Shown here: positions 47,881-58,197 of the stretch, piece after piece
Numbering within the stretch: the first letter of the stretch is position 1
Layout: each line of letters begins with the position of its first letter
Source of the DNA: Nemertoderma westbladi
Lineage: Eukaryota; Xenacoelomorpha; Nemertodermatida; Nemertodermatidae
Assembly: GCA_032718475.1 (NCBI GenBank)
Contig: JAUCBJ010008532.1
Span: 1-64,000 of the forward strand
Length of the DNA stretch: 64,000 nt
Direction of reading: 5' to 3'
Notes under the pieces: model-generated
The model's input: the letters and a program-made list of their open reading frames with translations, nothing else
Told to the model about the DNA's origin: nothing
The model's database searches: none
Made by a program: the position numbers and the translations under genes

Positions 47881-48114
47881 ATTATACATACTCCTCCTTT
47901 AACGAAGCCCCATTCAACTCCTTTTATAAGACTGTACTCTATCAATGCCTCAGTGGGCGGACTCCAGTACTGCAAGGCTCAGCGCCAGGTAAGTTAACAA
48001 TCTGTCAATAATAAAAATGAAAGCGAGCCGACATTTAGTCAGATCCACCAAATGGATGGCCAAGGAGACAGACTGTCTGGATTGAGCTGATTCGAGTCCA
48101 GGTTGGAATTTATG

Positions 48115-48245
48115 TAGAGTTTGCTCAACATGTGTGGCGCGGATTAAGGATCCTGGCGCGTAGTGACAGGGGCGTGTGGCGCGGATTAAGGATCCCGGCG
48201 CGTAGTGACAGGGGCGTGTGGCGCGCATTGAGGATCCTGGCGGTC
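48115..48245 (+). repeat. 42-bp repeat, GTGTGGCGCGGATTAAGGATC, three copies
   Basis: Three units of GTGTGGCGCG(G/C)ATT(A/G)AGGATC followed by CTGGCGCGTAGTGACAGGGGC. A similar GGCGCGCATTAGATATCATG occurs at 51257 near the other end of the TA element. Confidence 0.85.
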
Positions 48246-48769
48246 CTGGCGCGAATATGGATGTAGGGTTAGGTTAGGACAGTAGGAGGTAGCGTAGCAG
48301 TGCACTAGCAACACATCCCACTCTACAGCTCTATTTCAGTATTTGAAATTATTCCATAGGTTTATAAAGATCGAAAAATGTCCGCTCGCTTCGCTCGCGT
48401 TTATACTATAACTGTATAAGTCTACTCTTAGCACTGTTTGGCTGTGGACAAATGGAAACGGACAGATTGAGCATGACCATTAAAAACATGACTTGTTTCA
48501 AAAGTTTTTCAATTGTCAGATTCTTCAAACCAATAAAACCATGACAGCCTGCATGATTCAGCAGAATTTCCGTGCTCGCTACGCTCGCCAGCTCGCAATT
48601 TCATGACATCTGCATTTCTGCATTTGAAAACAGTCGGTTTGTATGGTGGCTGATTTAGGCCACATTTAATTTAATTTTTTTTCGAAGAGGATTAAGAAAA
48701 AAAATAAACTAAATTATATTATTTAGGGGATTAAGAAAACAGAAACAAATTAAACTAAATTATGCGAAT

Positions 48770-49385
48770 ATTGATTTCTGATTGGTTGAAAAAATAAATA
48801 AACTAAATTAAGTTATTTCTGATTGGTTTAAAAAATAAATAAACTAAATTAACTGTATTTCTGATTGGTTGAAAAAATAAATAAACTAAATTAAGTATAT
48901 TTCTGATTGGTTGAAAAAATAAATAAACTAAATTAAGTTATTTCTGATTGGTTAAAAAAATAAATAAACTAAATTAACTGTATTTCTGATTGGTTGAAAA
49001 AATAAATGAACTAAATTAAGTTATTTCTGATTGGTTGAAAAAATAAATAAACTAAATTAAGTTATTTCTGATTGGTTAAAAAAATAAATTAACTAAATTA
49101 ACTGTATTTCTGATTGGTTGAAAAAATAAATAAACTAAATTAAGTTATTTCTGATTGGTTGAAAAGATAAATAAACTAAATTAAGTTATTTCTGATTGGT
49201 TGAAAAAATAAATAAACTAAATTAAGGGAGGTTTCTGATTGGTTGAAAAAATAAATAAACTAAATTAAGTATATTTCTGATTGGTTGAAAAAATAAATAA
49301 ACTAAATTAAGTTATTTCTGATTGGTTAAAAAAATAAATAAACTAAATTAACTGTATTTCTGATTGGTTGAAAATCTAGATAAAC
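48770..49385 (+). repeat. Left inverted arm: array of CCAAT-box (ATTGG) repeats
   Basis: About 15 units of 41-44 bp with core TTTCTGATTGGTTGAAAAAA then TAAATAAACTAAATTAA. Unit linkers come in a few variants (GTT, CTGTA, GTATA, GGGAGG). The reverse-complement array is at 50083-50808. Outside the arrays the symmetry continues through GGATTAAGAAAACAGAAAC (48730) and GGCTGATTTAGGCCACA (48648). Confidence 0.92.
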
Positions 49386-49496
49386 TAAATTATACAGTCT
49401 GACAAGAGGCTAGTCAGATATTGGACTACTGCTTTAGTCAGTGTAGTTAGTTGGAGTGGAGTCATGTACTATCTTACCCGGTACTGTTGTTAGATT

Positions 49497-50087
49497 ATGA
49501 CTCCTACGGCATGCTACTTGTTGATCAGTATATTTACCATGTCGTCCAGTCTTACAGAAGGGTTGGATCAGTATGCAAAGTTACTAGAGGATTACTTTCG
49601 GAAGGGTTACCAGCATAAAGAAATATGTACTCTCCTTTCTAGTAATGATGGATTCCCAGTGACTTCTTCTAGGACTGTAAAGATAGTAAATACTACTTTA
49701 CTGATAAGTAAAGATATGAACACGAGTGGCCTTGGTTATAGGCAAATGCAGAAGTTATTATTGTTAAATCATAAATTATATGTACCGAAAAAGTTAGTTG
49801 GTCAACTCCTTCATTTATTAGAACTGAACGCAGTTAGGAGAAGGATTAGTAGGAAAGTGGTCAGACGTACTTATATTTCAAAGGGCCCAAATTACTGGCA
49901 CCACTACCTGACTACTACACTACACTGCTACATGTACCAGTACTACAGTTTAACAGTAGCCTCCCTTACCATGTTGTTGGTGATTCTATTCATACATCAT
50001 ACAGCAGTACAGCATACAGACATAAACCACACACAGACCACGGCCAGGCAGTACTGCAGTACACCAGTACCACAAACTGGCAGTTAA
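49497..50087 (+). pseudogene. Truncated integrase-like ORF between the inverted arrays
   Basis: 196 codons from ATG 49497 (a second ATG at 49539 may be the natural start). Residues 24-65 look like a helix-turn-helix (LEDYFRKGYQHKEICTLL). Residues 78-138 (LGYRQMQKLL...VPKKLVGQLL...RRTYISKGPNYWHH) match the segment that precedes the DDE core in integrase-type transposases of the IS3EU/Ginger kind found in animals. The DDE core is missing: after WHH the sequence turns into unrelated, Tyr/Thr-rich filler up to the right array. The element is therefore non-autonomous, an internally deleted derivative. Confidence 0.65.
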
Positions 50088-50808
50088 CCAATCAGAAATA
50101 ACTTAATTTAGTTTATTTATTTTTTCAACCAATCAAAAATAACTTAATTTAGTTTATTTATTTTTTCAACCAATCAGAAATATTTTAATTTAGTTTATTT
50201 ATTTTTTCAACCAATCAGAAATATACTTAATTTAGTTTATTTATTTTTTCAACCAATCAGAAACCTCCCTTAATTTAGTTTATTTATTTTTTCAACCAAT
50301 CAGAAATATACTTAATTTAGTTTATTTATTTTTTCAACCAATCAGAAACCTCCCTTAATTTAGTTTATTTATTTTTTCAACCAATCAGAAATAACTTAAT
50401 TTTGTTTATTTATTTTTTCAACCAATCAGACATAACTTAATTTAGTTTATTTATTTTTTCAACCAATCAGAAATACAGTTAATTTAGTTTATTTATTTTT
50501 TCAACCAATCAGAAATATACTTCATTTAGTTTATTTATTTTTTCAACCAATCAGAAACATCCCTTAATTTAGTTTATTTATTTTTTCAACCAATCAGAAA
50601 TAACTTAATTTAGTTTATTTATTTTTTCAACCAATCAGAAATAACTTAATTTAGTTTATTTATTTTTTCAACCAATCAGAAATACAGTTAATTTAGTTTA
50701 TTAATTTTTTCAACCAATCAGAAATAACTTAATTTAGTTTATTTATTTTTTCAACCAATCAGAAATATACTTAATTTAGTTTATTTATTTTTTCAACCAA
50801 TCAGAAAT
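50083..50808 (-). repeat. Right inverted arm: array of CCAAT-box repeats
   Basis: About 17-18 units of AACCAATCAGAAATAACTTA then ATTTAGTTTATTTATTTTTTC, the reverse complement of 48770-49385, with the same linker variants (AAC, ACAGT, ATATAC, CCTCCC) in a different order and number. Each unit contains AACCAATCAGA, a good match to the NF-Y CCAAT box. Confidence 0.92.
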
Positions 50809-51946
50809 CAAAATCAATATTCACATAATTTAGTTTAATTTGTTTCTGTTTTCTTAATCCCCTAAATAATATAATTTAGTTTATTTTTTTCTTAATCCTC
50901 TTTGAAAAAAAAATTTAATTGAATGTGGCCTAAATCAGCCACCGTAGGTTTGCCTACTTTAAATGCTGAAATGTTAAAATTTTCGTGCTCGCTACGCTCG
51001 CATCTTAATCACATCCGCATTTAAAAACAGTCAGTTAGGTTGACCTACTACTACTAACTACTAACTACAGCACTATCTGACACTGACTATTACCTGATTA
51101 CTGTCAGATTGTATTTATGTTAACATAATTGGGAAATTTCCTTGCTCGCTACGCTCGCATTTTAATGTTAAAATACTGTAGGGCTACAGCATTATAAACT
51201 GATAAATTATTACAACTGAGCAATTACTGCAAAATTTCATGGTCAATTGTTGGCTTGGCGCGCATTAGATATCATGGCTGGCGCGATTTTCGTTTAACCA
51301 GAACGCGTGTGGCGCGCTTTTTGTCAGTATTCCATATAGGATTCGAGTTAAAATCGCTTCGCCAAAACGACCAAGTAGCCCATAGGAATACACTAATTTT
51401 TTTTTGGTGATTTTGGTCATTTTGGCCGCCAAAACGACCAAGTTAATGTTTATTGGGATTGGGACTGTATTTGACACTGCTACCGCTTAACCCAAGTACA
51501 GAAGTAGCAATGCACAATGTCAATGCAGCAATGGGTACCGGTACCTATTCTTCAGTTCTTGTAGGCTAGTACTGTACTGCTGTAGTAATGTTATGGCTAT
51601 GCCTGATGCCAGTGCCAGGTACCAGGCCAGTACGAGTACATCAGTTTCAGTACCGGTACTACAGTACTACTGCAGTCTGCAGTACGCAATAGTGCAATAC
51701 AGTACCTACAGCCAGACAGCTTATCTCCACAACATGCAACTGTCTGGCAGTTGAGAACTGGCAGACTGGTTTTATGCAGGTGGTGGTCGGATTAGCCGGT
51801 CCCGGTAGCTACCTAACACTATATTAATAAGTGCACATTCTATGGGTATACGTTAGGGATTTCCCGTAGCATACCATATGCTACGGGAACTGTGCAGAAT
51901 ACGTACACATACATACACATACGCGTTAAGCACAAACCCCTCTTAT

Positions 51947-52032
51947 ATTCTGATAAAGAAGAATACAGATGTATTGCAGTACCGCGGTAGGATGAAAGTG
52001 AAAGTATCTTAGTTATACCGGCAGGCTCTTAT
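51947..52032 (+). repeat. 86-bp direct repeat right of the Mutator-like element
   Basis: Second unit of the target dimer (see 41982-42067); begins inside the 9-bp duplication. Confidence 0.9.
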
Positions 52033-52750
52033 TGCAGTATGTTATTGCCACTTTATAGAGTCCAATCTTAATATGCTACGCGTAGTTTATAACAGTCCAC
52101 CACATGTCTCTGCAGGATTCTCTGTACTGCAATTAGATTTTGCCATAGTAGTAGGCCTCTATAATACCGTATTGCTTATTTATTTTGTGTGCATCATAGG
52201 ATAGACAATAATGCTGTGCACCTTGCGCAGCATCCTGGTATATTTACCATCCATAGACCTGGTGTCTTAAGCAGTTTGAGACAAACTGCACTCACTGCTG
52301 CAAGGAAAAAGCGTAGAATTTTAGATTTCTACTTCCTTTCTTCAGATTTCTACTTTCATGGATGGATTCGGTTCAACATATCTAATTTTGAAGGAAATCT
52401 GAAGGTTGTTAAATGTTAGGATGGATTAACATAGAAGTAAATTCTAAAATACGTAAATCTCCTGAACTTTGTAAAATAATGCGTGTTTTAACGCGCACAA
52501 ACAGTAGGTCATATACATAAAATTAATTTTCCGTCAGAAGTCGATCTTCGATGACAACCGTTACCAAAAGCCAGCAACAGTAAAATTATGTATTATTATA
52601 TCTTGTTGCATCGCATACTTCTGTCATTGTTTGTCAACGCCATCTACTAAAGCATCACGAATATTCCATGGATGAACATCTGAAAATCATCAACAACATT
52701 ATATTACTTGACAGCTATTTCTTGTTCATCAACATATTATTATATCATTA
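52033..52750. other. No gene recognised
   Basis: AT-rich. A 76-codon open stretch (to 52419) encodes a peptide with no family resemblance that I can see. Confidence 0.5.
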
Positions 52751-54662
52751 CCCAGCAAAGACACATCCGGCTAATATCCGGATAATATCCAGCTAAACCC
52801 CGCTAAACCCCGCTAGCTTGGTTTTTAGCGTTTTAATATCCAGCTAATAGCTGGATAATAGTATCCGGCAATTCGCTGGAGAAAATATCCACTTAATATC
52901 TGGAAAAATCCTTGATTTAGCGTCACTTTAGCGTATGAATAAATCGACCTAATAAATAGCGGGATTTTAGCATCAGTTTAGCATGTAGAGAAGCTAAAAC
53001 TAGCTGAGAGTAGCGGGATTTTAGCACCAATTTAGTCGCTAAATATAGAAGTAAATAGCGGTGTTATAGCGACTAAGGGAAGGTGGACGGAGACGTGGGG
53101 GGGGGGGGGGGGGGGGGGGGGGAGTTGTACTTGACACAAATTCCATCTCGGCGAATTAATATCTCGTCTCATTGTTAAATTATTATGGATAGGACTAAAT
53201 ATGAATTTTGGTTGCCGTCAGCAACCACTCCCCCCCCCCCTTTTTTTCTGGATGGATGAGGCCATGTGTACAGTATTCCTCCATAACATATGTACAAACA
53301 TACCCCAGGAAGCAGAAGACATTCGCCAAAGATATTGAACATTGACATATGGTTACTTATTCAGTTTTCACCCATGATGTAATAATCTACAGTATGAGAC
53401 AATGTTTAGATTACAGTAGGTACAACATGCCGAATTACAGTGAAATACCCCAATTAGCCAATTTGAAATTTTAAAATAATGTAATAATTTTAATCACTAG
53501 TTGAACGAAATTAAATATGAACCAACACATTCAATAATGATCGTTCACGTTTCATTCAGTTTTACGTCCATTTATTTATACTGTATCAACAATACAGTAC
53601 AGTACCTAAAATATGAACGATCATGGCACGGTGTTTTAATTTTTATGAACTTTCACAAGTATACCATAATTGAAGCCATCCCGATGACGTTTTTGATAAT
53701 TAAAATGATTTACAACATTAACAAACTAACAACACCTACTAACCAACACATACTAACAACATTAAGCACTTCGCAATTATAACACTTTTGATATTGCCCC
53801 GGATACATACTGTAATACAGTAGAATAAGATAAAAAATTTATACAGTAGGCCTACCTGCAGTGCTACAATATCTCAGGTTACAGTACCTACAGTTGTTAT
53901 ACAGTAGTACAGACAATATGTACTGTACTTTAAATTTTCATTTGTACATTTTTGCAGTGAACAAAAAAAAATATTCAACTGTCAAAAATTAAACGGCATT
54001 TACATAAACTACCAACCCCAACCCCCCGACACTACCTCAATTTGCAGAAAACTGAAATTATTGGATAGATATATGGTTTCTTATCTTCGAATAATCGATT
54101 AGAAACAGTTTACAATTTATTATTTTTAATAAATTATAATTATGAATTATCTAATATGGTTGTAAATAAGATCAAATATATAGATTTTAAAAATCGAATT
54201 AATATTTTTTGGTGATCGCTTAAAGTTATATAGGATACTCCTAAGTCTTAATGCATTATATATTCTCTTATTATACTCAAACGATTACATCTCAGTTTGT
54301 ATAGAGTATTGTAGGTGTAGGGCCGTAGGGTGTAGGCATAGGGTAGGTAAGGTAGGCTAACCACTCCAGCCCCCCCCCCCCCCCTCCCCTCCTCTCTCCA
54401 CAGAGTATGCACAAGGAACGCCATGTGATTGGACAAAGCGAATTTTTTTTAACCTGGGCAGCTACAAATGCCGCTAAATCCACGCTAAAGTGCCGCTAAG
54501 GAACCGCTAAAAACCGGATAATTATCCCGCTAAAAACACCGCTATAGCGGGGACCACTTTTACGGCGATTATCCGGATATTATCTTATAAAAATAGCGGG
54601 ATATTAGCAGGATGGTACATCCCGCTATTAGCGTGCTAATCGCTGGATATGTATTTGCTGGG
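52751..54662. mobile_element. 1.9-kb TIR element with TA flanks, CCCAGCAAA termini
   Basis: Ends CCCAGCAAAGACACATCC (52751) and GGATATGTATTTGCTGGG (to 54662), each flanked by TA. Subterminal 250-300 bp on each side are rich in short CCGCTA/TAGCGG and ATCCGG/CCGGAT motifs, arranged inverted. The interior has a poly-G run (53099-53122) followed by GGCGAATTAATATCTCGTCTC, a decayed G5-type short element, and a poly-C tract (54370-54384). No transposase. Confidence 0.75.
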
Positions 54663-56994
54663 TAGCTACCCGCTACCTATACATATAACGCCCAATTTAT
54701 TTTTAACTGGTAAACATTTAAGACGAAAGGCAGCGTTCCATTAGGCTTACATTAACTCGCTTATTTTTAACTGAAATGTAATAAATATATTTTTCCTATA
54801 AAAACCAATCGTGTTAGCAGATTAATATTCACTATGATATTCCATGAAATAGTCCCAAGAAGGCCTATGGCTAATGACTAATGAGACTTTTTTGCTTTTA
54901 TTTTTACTATAATATTCAAGAATCAATCAAGATCACATTCATACAGGAGCACCGAAGGAAATATATGTCTACAGTATGATTTATAGCGGGATAAATAGTT
55001 AACGATGCTGTGCAGTGTCAATTACATACAGTTCTGTATCATCATGACCAATGAGATTAGTGCATTAACGATCATTCGGGGATTGGTGGCTTTATATACT
55101 GTAGAATAATATTTCGGTAATTTTTCCTTCATAAGAAGTAAACAAATTTGAAATACAGTACAAATTATAAACACATTCAAAACAATTCTAAACATACAGT
55201 TGAGCCGACCTTGCACAGTATAGTAAAATTGCATTTCGAAAGTATTCGACAGCGAAGAGTATCTGTGATAATAATAATAAAATAAATAAATCAGAACCCT
55301 ATTAAAATTTGGTTTAAAAATATATGTGGGTTTTACTTGAGAAATGAAATCTGCATTATATTTCTGCACATAATTTTAAAGGAAATTTACTTGGTCGCAA
55401 TTGTCCGGATACTGTATATATAAATAATTATACTCATTATGATTAGGCCTATTGTAGCTATATATTAACAGTGGGAGATTGACCCAACAATATTATCAAT
55501 GTTATATTCTGGAATGATTTTATATTAATTGTACTAATTCATTAAACTGTGTAATTACTGTTGGCCTAGCTATATTTCATTTACTGCAGCTTTATTTCAT
55601 TTGACTGTATCTACATTTTAACATAGGGAGCTGCTGACCCAAAATTATTCGCAATTATATATTCTGGAATGCTTACAAATAAAATTAATTGTTTTAACTG
55701 TTGCTCTAAAAATTAGCATAGCATAGGCCTACTGTGCGAATATAGTTAACATTGTTCATGCAATATTTGTTGCTTTTACTGTTGTTTGTTTTGGATAATT
55801 TTATTGAATTCATTTTTTTTACTAGCTATCGATAAAACAATTTTGAAATCTAGAATGTTGTTTAACTAATTATTTATGATTATAATGATCTAAGGACAAC
55901 TGTGACCCGGACAATTAATTGTGACTCAAGATCAAGATTTTAGAAAATTCCGTTGGGTTGCAATTGCCCGGGTCGCAATAGTCCTAACTCCGCCTGACAT
56001 CCTGACAGGTTGAAGAAAAACGGAAAAAATTCAAATTATCTAAAATGGACAAAAAAGCGGACAAAAAGTAAGAAATAACGGACAAACGAAAATCACAGCC
56101 TAAAAAAATTTCAAAATGTATCTTCACAAGTGCTGACCAGAAAGCAAGTATTTTTACAAATATATATATATTGATCTTGAAATTTATTGGAATTATACAA
56201 AAATAGATAGCCCCAGGCCGCCTAATAAGACTACTGCGACAGAAAACCTGCCACCTCCTCATCCATATTATGCAGAATAAAGGAGCTGCCATCTGTCTGT
56301 GACTGCAGAGCTTCATCTAATAATAATCTAATAAGGACCCATAGGCCTACTACAGTACTGTACCTCAGTAGACACAGTACCAATGGCTATGGCTTGTCAG
56401 AGGATTGATTGGTCTTATTACACTTCTCAGTACACTGCTAGATGCAGGTCGCTGGTGCAGGGCATGTTGTGGGGTATGAGACCCATATCTGAGTCCTACT
56501 GGGGCACCCACCCCAGGGCGCGGTATTTGTCCCTAGAGCTGATTCGGCAAAGAGGCACCCCACTATGGAATGTATCAGGAATGCGATGATCCTAGGGGCC
56601 AGTGGAAACTTGAATGGGTTTCACACAGTTGCCATTTATCTCCTGAAATACCAGTCTTACTCTTACCCCCTACAGGAAAGTGATTGACCAACTTAAATAC
56701 CAACGGCTACCCCGCCTAAGTTGTAATATAAGATAATGTATACTTTATTACTACTACAGTACTATTATACATTACTACTGTAGGTCGAGCGAACTCGGAC
56801 AGTGGAAATGAGATTCTTCCAGGCTTCCCGATTCTCCATAGTTGTCGCAATTTCTTAATTTAATACTACTGTATATAACTGTCAATAATTATTGTGTCTA
56901 ATCATAATTCTATAGCATATTAGTCTTTATCGGATACCATAAATACTGTATATATTATTTGTCAGAAGTGAAATTTATTATTAAACACATTAAA
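54663..56994. other. No gene recognised upstream of the GPCR
   Basis: AT-rich sequence with frequent TACTGTA and TAGGCCTA motifs. A 68-codon open stretch at 56383-56589 (starts MAMACQRIDW) is unrecognised. No promoter element can be defended. Confidence 0.5.
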
Positions 56995-58197
56995 ATGGTG
57001 GAATTCTCGATTGTCAATGTCAATAACGCGACAGAAGAAAATGTTTGCAAAGGCGCAAATGACAGAAGTCTATGGGAAATTGCTCCAAAAATCGTCCTCT
57101 ATGGCTCTGTTTCAGTTGTGGGGATATGCTCAAATCTATTGGCTTTGATTGTTATTGCAACTACACCGAAAGAGCAGATGAAAATGATAGACGTGTTAGC
57201 TGGTAATCTTCTAATGTCAGACTTAATCTACATTACTGGATGTCCATTTCTTCTTGCTTCTCTTGTAAAGAAAACCTGGTTGTTTGGTGATGTAGGATGC
57301 AAAATAATATTCGCTTTGGATGCGCTAACAATGTCTGCAAGTATATTTACTTTGGTAAAAATGAGTTTCGAGAGATATCAAGTAATGAGCCATGCACGGA
57401 GAGGGAGAAATATAAACAAGCGACATTTAGCATTCATATGGTTTCTAAGTATTTTAATCGCAATGCCTTTCGCCATATTTACCTGGAAGGCATCTACCCC
57501 TTGTGGAACACACTGTGGAGGGTCATGGCCAAATTTTTCGGAGACAATTAATTCGGCCACAGTATATATTATTTTCCTCAGCTTGGTTCTCTACATCATC
57601 CCCTTGTTTGTCATCGCCATTACCTACAGGGCTATGATCATGAGCATCAAAAGCCAGCTTCGCTTGGCCATTGGAAACAATAAACCGGATGAAAGTGAAA
57701 TGGGTATAGCATTAAAAAATACGATTACCACTGCAGAAAGTTCACTTTGCATGAGAGAAAGTACAGTGACACAAGAAACAGCCGAAAGTCCACTGGTCAG
57801 TGTCATCTCAAATAATCAATTGATCATGGATGGGGCGAATAGTATAACATCCCACAGTCATGATGAAAGCAAAGCACAAAATAGCTTGCGTCAGATAAAT
57901 AACAAAATTACGCGGATGGTAGTGGCTGTCATCTTGGCTTTTGCATTTTGCTACCTACCATTTTGGACCTGGCAACTAGCTATGCATTTGCTCAAAATTC
58001 GCCAACTAATTTATATTTCTGGGTCGACAATAAAGACCATTCAAATGGTGGTAGTTTTTACTTCTTATGTGAATGTCATAGTAGACCCTATTCTTTGTTT
58101 CGTGCTTTGCAGCAAATATCGTACTAGATTGAAGTTCATGATGGTGTCACTGTGTTGCAAACAGAGAGTTATTGAAACACCGCGGGATGGTCCATAA
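56995..58197 (+). CDS. Class A (rhodopsin-like) GPCR, peptide-receptor type, intronless
   Basis: 400-aa seven-transmembrane receptor for an extracellular ligand, signalling through G proteins at the plasma membrane. The ATG at 56995 follows a non-ATG open stretch. N-glycosylation sequon at N11 in a short N-terminus. TM1 about 33-56 with the conserved Asn in CSNLL, TM2 67-91 with SDL, TM3 from the conserved Cys102 to ERY (126-128, instead of DRY), TM4 142-164 with W149, a second-loop cysteine at 170 or 174, TM5 188-213 with P203, a long third loop (214-304), TM6 305-329 with FAFCYLPFW, and TM7 with VDPILCF instead of NPxxY. The FxxCYxPF and ERY variants and the two-cysteine loop suit neuropeptide receptors (galanin/allatostatin/somatostatin-like region of the family), but the ligand cannot be called. 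Single exon; a retrocopy or natural single-exon gene are both possible. Confidence 0.88.
   Translation: MVEFSIVNVNNATEENVCKGANDRSLWEIAPKIVLYGSVSVVGICSNLLALIVIATTPKEQMKMIDVLAGNLLMSDLIYITGCPFLLASLVKKTWLFGDVGCKIIFALDALTMSASIFTLVKMSFERYQVMSHARRGRNINKRHLAFIWFLSILIAMPFAIFTWKASTPCGTHCGGSWPNFSETINSATVYIIFLSLVLYIIPLFVIAITYRAMIMSIKSQLRLAIGNNKPDESEMGIALKNTITTAESSLCMRESTVTQETAESPLVSVISNNQLIMDGANSITSHSHDESKAQNSLRQINNKITRMVVAVILAFAFCYLPFWTWQLAMHLLKIRQLIYISGSTIKTIQMVVVFTSYVNVIVDPILCFVLCSKYRTRLKFMMVSLCCKQRVIETPRDGP

Larger units (their letters stand above)
46074..51467. mobile_element. 5.4-kb TIR element with TA target duplication and foldback core
   Basis: Inverted termini CAGTCCCAATCCCAATAAAC (46074) and complement (ending 51467), extending about 60 bp through GGTCATTTTGGCGGCCAAAACG. 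TA flanks both ends. The empty site can be reconstructed because the target lies in one arm of a hairpin whose other arm reads CAAATAGGGGACC uninterrupted at 45889-45901, confirming that only TA was duplicated. The interior holds another hairpin element, three tandem arrays and an integrase-like ORF fragment. CAGT ends with TA duplication resemble Tc1/mariner-type insertion, but no such transposase is present. Confidence 0.82.
45885..51477. mobile_element. Short TIR element split by the 5.4-kb TA element
   Basis: The left part 45885-46073 starts GTGTCAAATAGGGGACCCTC. Its inverted partner GAGGGTCCCC TA is at 46062-46073, and the last bases (TTTGACAC) are found only after the 5.4-kb element, at 51470-51477. 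Net length about 197 bp. The interior (AAGAGCAGGTTACAGAGGCG, ACCAAAACAATAAATGAGAG) resembles that of the G5 short elements, so it may be a relative. Confidence 0.75.
42070..51939 (-). mobile_element. Mutator-like element (MULE) with 79-bp TIRs and nested insertions
   Basis: Termini GGGTTTGTGCTTAACGCG and its reverse complement, continuing as 79-bp inverted repeats (42070-42148 and 51861-51939) with about four mismatches. Perfect 9-bp target duplication CTCTTATAT (42061-42069 and 51940-51948), the hallmark of Mutator elements. The TIRs end in a palindrome, CCCGTAGCATACCGTATGC and complement. Total 9870 bp, of which about 5.6 kb is later nested insertions. It carries its own, now broken, transposase at 43174-45750. 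Confidence 0.93.

Noticed and set aside
49497..50087. Host gene flanked by satellites
   Set aside because: The integrase-like segment and the symmetric arms show it is the core of a mobile element, and the DDE core is missing.
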